Part shown: piece by piece, positions 18,097 through 27,538 of the stretch | How the letters are laid out: the number at the start of each line of letters is the position of its first letter | Position numbering within the stretch: the stretch's first letter is position 1 | NCBI RefSeq assembly: GCF_900141995.1 | Contig: NZ_FQZA01000009.1 | Span: 1-64,000 of the forward strand | Source: Palleronia salina | GTDB lineage: Bacteria; Pseudomonadota; Alphaproteobacteria; Rhodobacterales; Rhodobacteraceae | Reading direction: 5' to 3' | Length of the DNA: 64,000 bases | The notes under the pieces: generated by a model | What the model saw: only the letters and a program-made list of their open reading frames with translations | The model's database searches: none | Told to the model about the DNA's origin: nothing | Made by a program: the position numbers and the translations under genes

Positions 18097-19134
18097 ATGG
18101 CTGAACGGCGCGGACCCGTCCTGATCGAGGAGCCGGGCGATGGGCCCGCGGCCTCGCCCGCGCTGGCGCCGCCGGTGCCCGAGACGGGCGGCCGGGACGA
18201 CCGGCCCGACGGGCGCGCTATGCGCACCGCCGCCGCGCTGGCCGCGCGCGAGCGTTCGGCCCTGGGGCGGTGGTTCTGGCGGCTGGCGGGCGCGCTGTTC
18301 GTCTTCACCCTGTCCCTGACCGCCTGGGCGGCCATCGACGCGCTGCTGGCGCGCAATGCCGTGCTGGGCTGGGTGGCGCTGGTGCTGACCGGGGGGCTGG
18401 CGCTGGTCGCGGTCCTGATCGCGTTGCGGGAACTGGCGGCGCTGGCGCGGCTGGCACGCATGGGACGGCTGCAATCCGAGGCCGAGGCCGCCCTGGCCGA
18501 GGGCACGACGGCGCGGGCCCGGGTGGTGCTGGACCGGATCGTGGCGCTTTACCGGGATCGCGATGCGCTGAGCTGGCACGTGGCGCGGGTGGAGGAGCGG
18601 CGCGGCGAGGTGTTCGACGCCGACGCGCTGTTCGCCCTGGCCGAGACCGAGCTGCTGGCACCGCTGGACGCCGCCGCGCGGATCGAGGTCGAGGCGGCGG
18701 CGCGGCAGGTGGCCACCGTCACCGCCGTGGTGCCACTGGCGCTGGCCGACGTGGCCGCCGCGCTGACCGCCAACCTGCGCATGATCCGCCGCATCGCCGA
18801 GATCTATGGCGGGCGGGCCGGAACGCTGGGCAGCTGGCGGCTGACCCGGGCGGTGATGACGCACCTGGTGGCCACGGGCGCCGTGGCGGTCGGCGACGAC
18901 CTGATCAGCTCGGTCGCCGGGGGATCGGTGCTGAGCCGCGTGAGCCGCCGCTTCGGCGAGGGCGTGGTGAACGGCGCGCTGACGGCGCGAGTGGGCGTGG
19001 CGGCCATCGAGGTCTGCCGCCCGCTGCCCTTCGCCGCCGCGCCGCGCCCGCAGGTGACGCGGTTGGTGGGGCGGGCCCTGTCGGGCCTGTTCCCGGGTCG
19101 GAAGGAGGACGCGGGTGGAGAGCCTGGCGCGTGA
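18097..19134 (+). CDS. YcjF-like inner-membrane protein (DUF697/TIGR01620)
   Basis: The 345-residue product has an acidic, proline-rich N-terminus and two membrane segments (about 62-82 and 88-110). A long helical stretch leads to the DUF697 core (LTANLRMIRRIAEIYGGRAGTLGSWRL through GEGVVNGALTARVGVAAIEVCRPLPF). The family is the usual partner of YcjX. The ATG at 18097 is chosen; a GTG at 18061 would add 12 residues. It overlaps the next gene by 20 bases, so the three genes form one transcription unit. Confidence 0.86.
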   Translation: MAERRGPVLIEEPGDGPAASPALAPPVPETGGRDDRPDGRAMRTAAALAARERSALGRWFWRLAGALFVFTLSLTAWAAIDALLARNAVLGWVALVLTGGLALVAVLIALRELAALARLARMGRLQSEAEAALAEGTTARARVVLDRIVALYRDRDALSWHVARVEERRGEVFDADALFALAETELLAPLDAAARIEVEAAARQVATVTAVVPLALADVAAALTANLRMIRRIAEIYGGRAGTLGSWRLTRAVMTHLVATGAVAVGDDLISSVAGGSVLSRVSRRFGEGVVNGALTARVGVAAIEVCRPLPFAAAPRPQVTRLVGRALSGLFPGRKEDAGGEPGA

Positions 19135-20743
19135 CCTGGCCGAGATGCAGCGCACGCCGCTGCACGACAGCCACGTGGCCGCCCTGCGCAAGGCGGGGCG
19201 CGAGATCCGGTACGAGGCGGGCCAGACGGTCCTTCGTGCGGGCGAGGTCCAGGAGGAGTTCATCTTCCTGACCGAGGGCGAGGTCGAGGTGGTGAATCCC
19301 TGGACCGACGCGCGGCACCTGCCGCACACGCTGGGTCCCACGCAGTTCGTGGGCGAGATCGCGTTCCTGACCGGGGCGGTGGCGTCGATGACCTTGCGGG
19401 CCTGCGCGCCGACCACCGCCCTCGCCGTGCCGCGGGCCGAGATGCTGGCGCTCATGCGGCAGATCCCCGAGATGAGCGACATCGTCATCACCGTGCTGGC
19501 CGCACGGCGGCGCCGCCAGATCGAGACCGGCGACAGCGCGCTGAAGCTGATCGGCTCGGACGTGGACCGCACCATCCGCGATATCGCCGCCTTCGCCAGC
19601 CGCAACCGCATCCCGTTCGAGGACCTGCCGCTGGGCAGCGCGCGGGCTACGGCCGAGGCGGAGCTCTGCGCCATCGCGACGGATCGCCCGGCGGTGATCT
19701 TCGGGCGCGACGTGGTGATCGAGGATCCGAGCCCCGCGAAACTCGCCCGCGTGCTGGGGCTGGAATTGCAGATCGACGCGGACGAGGTTCTGGACGTGCT
19801 GATCGTGGGCGGCGGCCCGGCGGGCGTGGCGGCGGCGGTCTACGCGGGCGCCGAGGGGCTGAGCGCCGTGGTGGTCGAGGATACCGCCGTGGGCGGGCAG
19901 GCGGGCACCTCCAGCCGGATCGAGAACTACATGGGCTTTCCCACCGGCATCTCGGGCGGCGACCTGGTCTGGCGCGGCGAGGTTCAGGCGATGAAATTCG
20001 GCACCCGCTTCGCCATGCCCGCGCGGGTGACGGCGCTGGAGAAGGGCGCGGACGGCCTGTTCCGCGCGACACTGAACGACGGGGGCGGCGTCACGGCGCG
20101 CGCGGTCGTGGTGGCGGCGGGGGTGCAGTACCGCCGCCTGCCGCTGGACCGGCTGGAATCGTTCGAGGGCGCCGGGATCTACTACGCCGCCACCGATGTC
20201 GAGGCGCGCTGGTGCCGGGGCCGCCCGGTGGTGGTGGTCGGCGGCGGCAACTCGGCGGGGCAGGCCGCCATGTACCTGTCGCGCAGCGTGTCGCATGTGC
20301 ATGTCCTGATCCGCGGCGACAGCCTTGCGGCCAGCATGTCGGACTACCTGGCCCGGCGGCTCGAGGCCGACCCGGCCATCACCCTGCATTACCGCACCGA
20401 GATGACGGCGCTGCACGGCAGGGACCAGCTGGAAGCGATAACCCTGCGCGACAAGCTGGAGGGGCGCGACTGGCAGCTCGAGACCGGGGCGGTGTTCGTC
20501 ATGGTGGGCGCCGCGCCCAATACCGGCTGGCTGCGCGGCCTGGTCGAGCTCGACCGCGCGGGATACGTGGTGACCGGCCCCGCGACCGGCGGGCGCACCG
20601 CCTTCGAGACCTCGACGCCCGGCATCTTCGCCGTGGGCGACGTGCGCGCGGGGTCGGTCAAGCGGGTGGCCTCGTCGGTGGGCGAGGGGTCGGTCGTGAT
20701 CAGCGCGGTCTGGTCGCACGTGGACGGATTGCGGAGCCGCTGA
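19115..20743 (+). CDS. Cyclic nucleotide-binding domain fused to a thioredoxin reductase-like flavoprotein
   Basis: This is a three-part 542-residue protein. Residues 20-130 form a cNMP-binding beta-roll (FLTEGEVEVV, FVGEIAFLTGAVASMTLRA), although the phosphate-cassette Arg is not evident. Residues 145-220 look like a thioredoxin/glutaredoxin-like linker without CxxC. Residues 225-535 form an FAD/NAD(P)H domain with GGGPAG (232-237) and GGGNSAGQAA (376-385). Where thioredoxin reductases have CATC, this protein reads YYAATD (356-361), so the redox disulfide is missing; the nearest cysteine is Cys367. The GTG start at 19115 lies inside the DUF697 gene. It may sense or transfer electrons rather than reduce thioredoxin. 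Confidence 0.88.
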   Translation: MESLARDLAEMQRTPLHDSHVAALRKAGREIRYEAGQTVLRAGEVQEEFIFLTEGEVEVVNPWTDARHLPHTLGPTQFVGEIAFLTGAVASMTLRACAPTTALAVPRAEMLALMRQIPEMSDIVITVLAARRRRQIETGDSALKLIGSDVDRTIRDIAAFASRNRIPFEDLPLGSARATAEAELCAIATDRPAVIFGRDVVIEDPSPAKLARVLGLELQIDADEVLDVLIVGGGPAGVAAAVYAGAEGLSAVVVEDTAVGGQAGTSSRIENYMGFPTGISGGDLVWRGEVQAMKFGTRFAMPARVTALEKGADGLFRATLNDGGGVTARAVVVAAGVQYRRLPLDRLESFEGAGIYYAATDVEARWCRGRPVVVVGGGNSAGQAAMYLSRSVSHVHVLIRGDSLAASMSDYLARRLEADPAITLHYRTEMTALHGRDQLEAITLRDKLEGRDWQLETGAVFVMVGAAPNTGWLRGLVELDRAGYVVTGPATGGRTAFETSTPGIFAVGDVRAGSVKRVASSVGEGSVVISAVWSHVDGLRSR

Positions 20744-20808
20744 GGGAACCGCGTCCGTTGGTCGCAAGTTGACGCTGGAACCAAATTCACATTCGCGTGG
20801 TGTCGCCC

Positions 20809-21969
20809 ATGGCCCTTCCCCCGGTCGATCAGATCGACCCTGACCAGATGAGCGACCCGAGCTGGCGGATCGAGGTGCTGAGCCAGCTGAACCGCATCCG
20901 GCGCGCGTTGATCCTGCTGGCCTTCGTGGCGGTGGTCGTGGCCTGCTACTTCTCCCGCGACGTGCTGCTGCCGATCATCCTCGGTCTCATGCTGGCCCTG
21001 ACGCTCAGCCCCATCGTGCGCACAGCGGGGCGCATCGGCGTGCCCGCGCCGGTGACGGCGGTCCTTCTGATCGTGACCATCGGCGTGGGGCTGAGCGCCG
21101 CGGGCTACGCGGCGTCGGGTCCCGTCAGCCGATGGCTGGCCGAGGCGCCCGAGATGGGGCGCGAGCTTCAACTGAAGCTGCGGGGGCTGACCGAGTCGGT
21201 GGAGAAGGTCAAGGAGGCCAGCGAAGAGGTCGAGGAGATGGCCGAATCCAACGGCGGTGGCGAAAGGGTTCAGAAGGTTTCCATCGAAAGCCCCGGCCTG
21301 CTTGACTCGGCCGTCAGCAACGCGGCCTCGGTCGGCACCACCTTCGCCGTGACGCTGGTGCTGGCGCTGTTCCTGCTGGCCTCGGGCGACATGTTCCGCG
21401 TGAAGATCGTCGAGGCGCTGCCCAGCATGTCCGACAAGAAGCGCGCCTACCGGATCATGATGGGCGTGGAGAAGGCGATCTCGCGCTACCTGCTGACCAT
21501 CACGCTGATCAATGCGGGGCTCGGCCTGATCATCTGGGGGCTGATGTGGGCGTCGGGGCTGGACAACGCCTATGTCTGGGGGATCGTGGCCTTCGCCTTC
21601 AACTTCCTGCCCTTCATCGGCGCGATGGCGGGCGTCTTCCTGGTTTCGGTCTTCTCGCTTCTCGCGTTCCCGACGCTGGGCGCGGCGATCACGCCGCCGC
21701 TTCTCTACCTCGCGGCCACGTCGCTGGAAGGGCAGATCATCACGCCCGCGATCCTTGGCCGACGGCTGGAGCTGAACACCGTCTCGGTCTTCGTGACGGT
21801 CGTCTTCTGGGGCTGGCTCTGGGGCATCGCGGGGGCGCTGATGGCGGTGCCGTTCCTGGTGGCCGTGAAGGTGATCTGCGACAATATCGACCGGATGAAG
21901 ACCTGGGGCCATTTCCTCGGCTCGTCGGACCTGAGCGTGCGAAACGAGGCGGCGCCCGAGACCGCCTGA
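20809..21969 (+). CDS. AI-2E family transporter (PerM-like)
   Basis: The 386-residue membrane protein has about eight hydrophobic segments and the AI-2E/PerM family pattern. An N-terminal pair (ILLAFVAVVVACYFSRDVLLPIILGLMLALTLSPIV) and a central helical loop rich in Glu/Lys come first. The conserved C-terminal NFLPFIGAM, SLEGQIITPAILGRRLELNTVSVF and GIAGALMAVPFLVAVKVI follow. Members have been linked to autoinducer-2 export or sodium/proton exchange; the substrate here is unknown. The ATG at 20809 is used; the GTG at 20797 would add four residues. Confidence 0.9.
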   Translation: MALPPVDQIDPDQMSDPSWRIEVLSQLNRIRRALILLAFVAVVVACYFSRDVLLPIILGLMLALTLSPIVRTAGRIGVPAPVTAVLLIVTIGVGLSAAGYAASGPVSRWLAEAPEMGRELQLKLRGLTESVEKVKEASEEVEEMAESNGGGERVQKVSIESPGLLDSAVSNAASVGTTFAVTLVLALFLLASGDMFRVKIVEALPSMSDKKRAYRIMMGVEKAISRYLLTITLINAGLGLIIWGLMWASGLDNAYVWGIVAFAFNFLPFIGAMAGVFLVSVFSLLAFPTLGAAITPPLLYLAATSLEGQIITPAILGRRLELNTVSVFVTVVFWGWLWGIAGALMAVPFLVAVKVICDNIDRMKTWGHFLGSSDLSVRNEAAPETA

Positions 21970-22156
21970 GCGTTCTTGCCGCCCGGCGCCATCGTGCCTA
22001 TAAGCGGGCGCAAGATGGCCCGGATCTTTCGCATCATACGAATTATCCGCCCGGTCGCCTGATCGTCTCAGGCTGCCGGGACAAGGCGCATGACCGACTG
22101 GCGCGCCGCCCTCATTCCAATCCTGCCCAGACCATCCACTTGCGGGGACCGATCCC

Positions 22157-25100
22157 ATGTGCGCCGACACCACCGACACCAAGACCACGCCCGAATACAA
22201 AGACACGCTGAACCTGCCGCAGACCGACTTTCCCATGCGGGCGGGCCTGCCCAAGCGCGAGCCCGAGTGGCTGGCCCGCTGGCAGGAGATCGGCGTCTAC
22301 GACCGCCTGCGCGAGAAGGACGGGCGGACGCCTTTCACCCTGCATGACGGCCCGCCCTATGCGAACGGGCACCTGCATATCGGTCACGGGCTGAACAAGA
22401 CGATCAAGGACATGATCGTCCGGTCGCACCAGATGATGGGCTTCGACGCGCGCTATATCCCCGGCTGGGACTGCCACGGCCTGCCCATCGAGTGGAAGAT
22501 CGAGGAGAAATACCGCGCCAAGGGCCGCGACAAGGATGCCGTCGACGTGGTCGAGTTCCGCAAGGAGTGCCGCGACTTCGCCGCCGAGTGGGTGGACATC
22601 CAGCGTGACGAGTTCCAGCGCCTGGGCATCACCGGCAACTGGGCCGAGCCCTACCTCACCATGGATTACCACGCCGAGGCGGTGATCGCGGGCGAGTTCC
22701 AGAAGTTCCTGATGAACGGCACGCTCTACCAGGGCTCGAAGCCGGTCATGTGGTCGCCCGTGGAAAAGACCGCGCTGGCCGAGGCCGAGGTGGAATACCA
22801 AGACCGCCAGGTCGACGCGATCTGGGTCAAGTTCCCGGTGGTCAGCGCCCAGTCCGACGCGCTGGACAGCGAAGCGGCCGTCGCCGCGGAAGAAGCGCCC
22901 CTGGAAGAGCGCGAGGCGATCCGCGCCGCGGTGGACAAGCGGCAGGCGCAGCTGGAATCGGCGTCGGTGGTGATCTGGACGACCACGCCCTGGACCATCC
23001 CGCAGAACCGCGCGATCTGCTTCGGCCCCGAGATCGGCTATGGCCTCTACGAGGTCACCGGCACCCCGGACGAGTGCTGGGCGAATGTGGGAGACCTGTA
23101 CCTGCTGGCCGATGCGCTGGCCGAGCAGACCCTGTCGGCCGCGCGGCTGGAAGAGGGGCAGTATCGCCGCCTCCGCGACGTGCAGACCGACGAGATCAAG
23201 GCGCTGGTCTGTGCCCACCCGCTGCGCGGAGCCGCGGGCGCGGAGGGCGAGTGGGATTTCGACGTGCCGCTGCTGCCCGGTGACCACGTCACCGACGACG
23301 CCGGCACCGGCTTCGTGCACACCGCGCCCAGCCACGGTGACGACGACTTCCAGATCGGGCGCAAGCACGGGCTGCCCATGACCTACAACGTGCTGGACGA
23401 CTCGAGCTACCGCGCCGACCTGCCGTTCTTCGGGGGCGAGCAGATCATCAGGCAGAACGGCAAGCCGGGCGGCGCCAACAAGGCGGTGATCGGCAAGCTG
23501 GTCGAGAGCGCGCGCCTTCTGGCCCGGTCGCGCCTGACCATCAGCGACGCGCATTCGTGGCGGTCGAAGGCCCCGGTGATCCGCCTGAACCGTCCGCAAT
23601 GGTTCGTGGCCATCGACCGGCCCGTGGGCGACGGTCACGACGACTATGGCCGGACGATCCGCGAGCGGGCGCTGGCCTCGATCGACCAGCTGGTGGAATG
23701 GACACCCAAGCGCGGGCGCAACCGGCTGTATTCCATGATCGAAAGCCGGCCCGACTGGGTGCTGAGCCGCCAGCGCGCCTGGGGCGTGCCCATGACCTGT
23801 TTCGTGAAGAAGGACACCCAGCCCGACGATCCGGCGTTCCTGCTGCGCGACGCCGACGTGAACGCCCGCATCCTCGCCGCCTTCGAGGCCGAGGGCGCCG
23901 ATGCCTGGTACGCGCCGGGCGCGAAGGAACGGTTCATCGGCGACGCGGCCGACCCCGAGCAGTACGAGCAGGTGTTCGACATCCTGGACGTGTGGTTCGA
24001 CTCGGGCAGCACCCACGCCTTCGTGCTGCGCGACCGGCCCGACGGGACGGCGGACGGCATCGCCGACGTCTACATGGAAGGCACCGACCAGCATCGCGGC
24101 TGGTTCCATTCGTCGCTGTTGCAGGCCTGCGGCACCATCGGCCGCGCGCCCTACCGCGCGGTCGTGACCCATGGCTTCACGCTCGACGAGAAGGGCAACA
24201 AGATGTCCAAGTCGCTGGGCAACACCATCGTGCCCGAAGAGGTGGTGAAGCAATACGGCGCCGACATTTTGCGGCTGTGGGTGGCGCAGACCGACTATAC
24301 CGCCGACCAGCGCATCGGGCCCGAGATCCTGAAGGGTGTCGCCGACAGCTATCGCCGGCTGCGCAATACCATGCGGTTCCTGCTGGGATCGCTGCCGGAG
24401 GAGGTGCCCGCATTGCCCGCCGAGCTGCCCGAGCTCGAACGGCTGATGCTGCACCGGCTGGCCGAGATCGACGGACAGGTGCGCGCCGCCTACAAGGCCT
24501 ACGACTTCCAGCGCGCGTGGCGCACGGTGTTCGATTTCGCCACGCTGGACCTGTCGGCCTTCTATTTCGACGTGCGAAAGGACGCGCTCTATTGTGACGC
24601 CGAAGGCAGCCCGCGCCGCGTGGCCTGCGAGGCCGTGATGGGCGAGATCTACCAGCGGCTGGTCACGTGGCTGGCGCCGATCCTGGTCTTCACCATGGAA
24701 GAGGTCTGGTTGGAGCGGCACCCCGAGGCGGGCGCGTCCGTGCACCTGCTGGACATGCCCGAGACGCCCGAGACGTGGCTGGATCCGGCACTGGCCGACC
24801 GGTCGCGCATCGTGCGCGGCGCGCGCCGCGTGGTTCTGGGCGCGCTGGAGCAGGCGCGGCGGGACAAGGTCATCGGTTCGAGCCTCGAGGCCGCGCCGGT
24901 TGTGCACCTGTCGGGCGAGCACGCGGCCACCATCCGCGACGCCGAAACCTTCGCGGACCTGTGCATCACGTCGCAGATCACCCTGTCGTCCGACCCCGCG
25001 CCCGAAGGCGCCTTCACGCTGGACGACGTGCCGGGCGTGGGCGTGGTCTTCGACCGGGCCGAGGGACAGAAATGCGCGCGGTGCTGGAAAGTGCTGCCGG

Positions 25101-25159
25101 ACGTGGGCACCCACGCGCATGACGATGTCTGCGGCCGCTGCGACGCCGCCCTTGACTAA
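22157..25159 (+). CDS. ileS: Isoleucyl-tRNA synthetase
   Basis: This 1000-residue class I synthetase charges tRNA-Ile. The HIGH motif is at residues 74-77 (PPYANGHLHIGHGLN) and KMSKS at about 682-686 (DEKGNKMSKSLGNTI). The editing domain contains TTTPWTIPQNRAICF and DAGTGFVHTAPSHG. A four-cysteine zinc site closes the protein (CARCWKVLP ... CGRCDAAL). The length matches the alphaproteobacterial bacterial-type enzyme. A strong terminator follows 14 bases after the stop. Confidence 0.97.
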   Translation: MCADTTDTKTTPEYKDTLNLPQTDFPMRAGLPKREPEWLARWQEIGVYDRLREKDGRTPFTLHDGPPYANGHLHIGHGLNKTIKDMIVRSHQMMGFDARYIPGWDCHGLPIEWKIEEKYRAKGRDKDAVDVVEFRKECRDFAAEWVDIQRDEFQRLGITGNWAEPYLTMDYHAEAVIAGEFQKFLMNGTLYQGSKPVMWSPVEKTALAEAEVEYQDRQVDAIWVKFPVVSAQSDALDSEAAVAAEEAPLEEREAIRAAVDKRQAQLESASVVIWTTTPWTIPQNRAICFGPEIGYGLYEVTGTPDECWANVGDLYLLADALAEQTLSAARLEEGQYRRLRDVQTDEIKALVCAHPLRGAAGAEGEWDFDVPLLPGDHVTDDAGTGFVHTAPSHGDDDFQIGRKHGLPMTYNVLDDSSYRADLPFFGGEQIIRQNGKPGGANKAVIGKLVESARLLARSRLTISDAHSWRSKAPVIRLNRPQWFVAIDRPVGDGHDDYGRTIRERALASIDQLVEWTPKRGRNRLYSMIESRPDWVLSRQRAWGVPMTCFVKKDTQPDDPAFLLRDADVNARILAAFEAEGADAWYAPGAKERFIGDAADPEQYEQVFDILDVWFDSGSTHAFVLRDRPDGTADGIADVYMEGTDQHRGWFHSSLLQACGTIGRAPYRAVVTHGFTLDEKGNKMSKSLGNTIVPEEVVKQYGADILRLWVAQTDYTADQRIGPEILKGVADSYRRLRNTMRFLLGSLPEEVPALPAELPELERLMLHRLAEIDGQVRAAYKAYDFQRAWRTVFDFATLDLSAFYFDVRKDALYCDAEGSPRRVACEAVMGEIYQRLVTWLAPILVFTMEEVWLERHPEAGASVHLLDMPETPETWLDPALADRSRIVRGARRVVLGALEQARRDKVIGSSLEAAPVVHLSGEHAATIRDAETFADLCITSQITLSSDPAPEGAFTLDDVPGVGVVFDRAEGQKCARCWKVLPDVGTHAHDDVCGRCDAALD

Positions 25160-25173
25160 GGGCTGACAAACGG

Positions 25174-25220
25174 GCGGGGGCGGATCGTGCTGCGCATGAT
25201 CCGCCCCCGCGCTGATTTTT
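25174..25220 (+). terminator. Rho-independent terminator of ileS
   Basis: A perfect 13-bp GC-rich stem (25174-25186 with 25198-25210) can be extended inward by four more pairs. It is followed by GCTGATTTTT. It sits between the convergent ileS and ccoS genes. The minus-strand reading (stem then CCGTTTG) may also help end the ccoGHIS transcript. Confidence 0.85.
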
Positions 25221-25238
25221 CTACGAAGACCCGCGTGC

Positions 25239-25397
25239 CTATGGCGCCGGGTGGTCGTCATGCTCGTCCGACAGGGCGCGGGCCTGGTCGCCGGCCGGAT
25301 CCTCGTACTGGCCGGCGCGCAGCGTCCAGAGAAAGGCCCCGAGGCCCAGCAGGCCCAGCCCGGTCGAGACGGGAATCAGGATCGTCAGAACGTTCAT
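25239..25397 (-). CDS. ccoS: cbb3 oxidase maturation protein CcoS
   Basis: The 52-residue product reads MNVLTILIPVSTGLGLLGLG at its start, then AFLWTLRAGQYEDPAGDQAR and an acidic, His-containing tail. One membrane segment followed by the WxLRxGQYEDP motif is diagnostic of CcoS, needed to insert haem and copper into the CcoN subunit. Its ATG overlaps the ccoI stop (ATGA), so it is translationally coupled as the last gene of ccoGHIS. It ends 18 bases from the ileS terminator. Confidence 0.93.
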   Translation of the reverse strand: MNVLTILIPVSTGLGLLGLGAFLWTLRAGQYEDPAGDQARALSDEHDDHPAP

Positions 25398-27538
25398 TTG
25401 AACCGTCTCACCGCGTTCAGGGTCACCGTGATCGACGACAGGGACATGGCCAATGCCGCCACCAGTGGCGAGGCATAGCCCAGCACCGCCAGCGGCACCG
25501 ACACCACGTTATAGGCGACGGCCAGCCCGATATTCTGGCGCATCCGCGCCATGGCCCCGCGCGCGGTCCAGAGCGCATCGGTCACGCCGCCCAGCCCGCC
25601 GCGCAGCAGCACCACGTCGGCGGCCGAGCGCGCGGCGTCGAGCCCGCTTCCCGGGCTGATCGCGGCGTCGGCCACCGCCAGCCCGCCGGTGTCGTTCAGC
25701 CCGTCGCCCACCATCAGCACCCTGTGCCCGGCGGCGCGGCGGTCCGCGATCCAGTCGACCTTGCCCTCGGGCGTCAGCCGCGCCTGCGCCGCCGCGATGC
25801 CCAGCGCGCCCGCGATGCGCGCGACGGCGCGGGGGCCGTCTCCTGACAGAAGCGCCATGTCCATGCCGCGCGCGCGCAGGGCGGTGACGGTCGCCTCGGT
25901 CTCGGGCGCGATCCGCTCGGCCGTTTCCAGCGGGCGGGGGGCGCCGTCGCCGGTGTCGAGGAAGGCAGAGGGCCCGTCGCTCTCGGGACCGGCCCAGCCG
26001 GGGCGCCCCAGCCGGATGCGGCGGGTGCCGTGCGTGGCTTCGAGACCCAGGCCCGGGTGCTCGGTCAGCCCGTCCACTTGGGCGGGTGAAATGTCGCGGG
26101 CGTCGGCTGCTGCCACGATGGCGCGGGCCAGCGGGTGGCGCGAGTGCCGGGCGAGGCCGGCGGCCAGCGCCAGGTCGTCGTCGGCCAGTTCCGTCGCCAG
26201 CCGCACCTCGCCCGTGGTCAGCGTGCCGGTCTTGTCGAAAGCCACCGTGTCGATCTGCGACAGCCGCTCAAGCGCGGTGTCGGACTTCACCAGCATCCCG
26301 TCGCGGAACAGCCGCCCGGTCGCGACGGTCGACACCACCGGCACGGCCAGGCCCAGGGCGCAAGGGCAGGTGATGACCAGCACCGAGATCGCCACGTCCA
26401 GCGACAGCCACGCGTCGCCGGTGACCAGCAGCCAGCCCGCGAAGGTCGCCGCGCCCAGCCCGTGCACCAGCGGGGCGTAGAGCCGCGCGGCCCGGTCGGC
26501 GATGCCGGCGTAGCGGGTGCGCTGCGCCTCGGCGGTGGCCACGATCTCGGCCATGCGGGCGAGCGCGGTGTCCCGCCCCGCGCGGTCGACGCGGACCTCG
26601 ACGCTGCCGGTCAGCGCGATCTCGCCCGCCTGCACGGCGTCGCCGATCCCCGCCGGGGCGGGCGCGCTTTCGCCGGTCAGGGCCGATCGGTCCAGGTCGG
26701 TCGCGCCGGACAGGATGGTGCCGTCGGCGGGCAGCCTGTCGCCCGGCAGCAGGCGGATGCGGTCGCCGGGCACCAGGCTGTCGGCGGCCACGACCCGCGT
26801 GCCGTCGGCCGTGACCAGCAGGGCCTGCGGCGCCTCGAGCGCGGCCAGCTCGGCCGCGGCGGATCGGGCGGCGCCGCGGCCCGCGCGTTCCAGGTAGCGG
26901 CCCACCAGGAGGAAGAATGTCAGCGCCAGCGCCGCGTCGAACCAGCCCGCCCGGTCCGACAGCCCGAAGGCCTGCGCCAGCGACGCCCCCGAGGCCAGCA
27001 CGATGGCCAGCGAGATCGGCACGTCCATGTTCAGCCGCCCCGCGCGCAGCGCCGACAGGGCCGAGCCGAAGAACGGCTGCGCGGCGTAGGCGACGGCGGG
27101 AATGGCGATCATGGCCGAGACCAGGTGGAACACCTGCGCCGTGGCCCCCGTGGCGCCGGACCAGACGGCCACCGACATGAGCATCACGTTCATCATCGCG
27201 AAGCCCGCCACCCCGATGCGGGTCAGCAGGCGGCGCAGTTCCGCGTCGCGGGGGCCGAGGCGGCCCCTGTCCAGCGGTTGCGCCCGGTGGCCCGCCCGCG
27301 CCAGCGTGTCGATCAGCACCTGCGACGACAGGCCCGGCGCGGCGACCGAGACCCGCTTCTGCGTCAGGTTCACCCGCGCCGACAGCACGTCGGGCAGGGC
27401 GGTCAGCGCCCGCTCGACGCTGGAGATGCAGCCGCCGCAATGGATGTCGGGCAGGTGCAGCAGGTGGGTGGCGTCCGGCGTGGCGGCGCGCGGCCCGGGG
27501 ACCGCACCCGCGCAGGCGGGGCAGGCGGCGACGCTCAT
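25394..27538 (-). CDS. ccoI: Copper-translocating P-type ATPase CcoI (FixI)
   Basis: This 714-residue P1B-type ATPase supplies copper for the CuB centre of cbb3 oxidase. It has an N-terminal cysteine pair (CPAC, 6-9) and a heavy-metal domain with HCGGCISSVE (Cys34, Cys37). The membrane CPC motif is in ITCPCALGLAVP, the phosphorylation site in FDKTGTLTTG, and the hinge in VGDGLNDTGGLAVADA. The ATG at 27536-27538 overlaps the ccoH stop. The frame is open further upstream inside ccoH, but that extension is not FixI-like. Confidence 0.95.
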   Translation of the reverse strand: MSVAACPACAGAVPGPRAATPDATHLLHLPDIHCGGCISSVERALTALPDVLSARVNLTQKRVSVAAPGLSSQVLIDTLARAGHRAQPLDRGRLGPRDAELRRLLTRIGVAGFAMMNVMLMSVAVWSGATGATAQVFHLVSAMIAIPAVAYAAQPFFGSALSALRAGRLNMDVPISLAIVLASGASLAQAFGLSDRAGWFDAALALTFFLLVGRYLERAGRGAARSAAAELAALEAPQALLVTADGTRVVAADSLVPGDRIRLLPGDRLPADGTILSGATDLDRSALTGESAPAPAGIGDAVQAGEIALTGSVEVRVDRAGRDTALARMAEIVATAEAQRTRYAGIADRAARLYAPLVHGLGAATFAGWLLVTGDAWLSLDVAISVLVITCPCALGLAVPVVSTVATGRLFRDGMLVKSDTALERLSQIDTVAFDKTGTLTTGEVRLATELADDDLALAAGLARHSRHPLARAIVAAADARDISPAQVDGLTEHPGLGLEATHGTRRIRLGRPGWAGPESDGPSAFLDTGDGAPRPLETAERIAPETEATVTALRARGMDMALLSGDGPRAVARIAGALGIAAAQARLTPEGKVDWIADRRAAGHRVLMVGDGLNDTGGLAVADAAISPGSGLDAARSAADVVLLRGGLGGVTDALWTARGAMARMRQNIGLAVAYNVVSVPLAVLGYASPLVAALAMSLSSITVTLNAVRRFK

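Noticed and set aside
16549-19674. 1041-residue minus-strand frame across ycjX, DUF697 and the fusion gene
   Set aside because: It spans three well-supported plus-strand genes and has low-complexity Arg/Gln/Ala composition.
19115-20743. Plain thioredoxin reductase (trxB)
   Set aside because: The CATC active-site position reads YAAT and there is an N-terminal cNMP-binding domain, so the simple annotation would mislead.
22112-25261. 1049-residue open frame opposite ileS
   Set aside because: It is a shadow of a strongly conserved synthetase gene; composition is His/Arg/Gly-rich with no family resemblance, and long antisense frames are common at this GC content.
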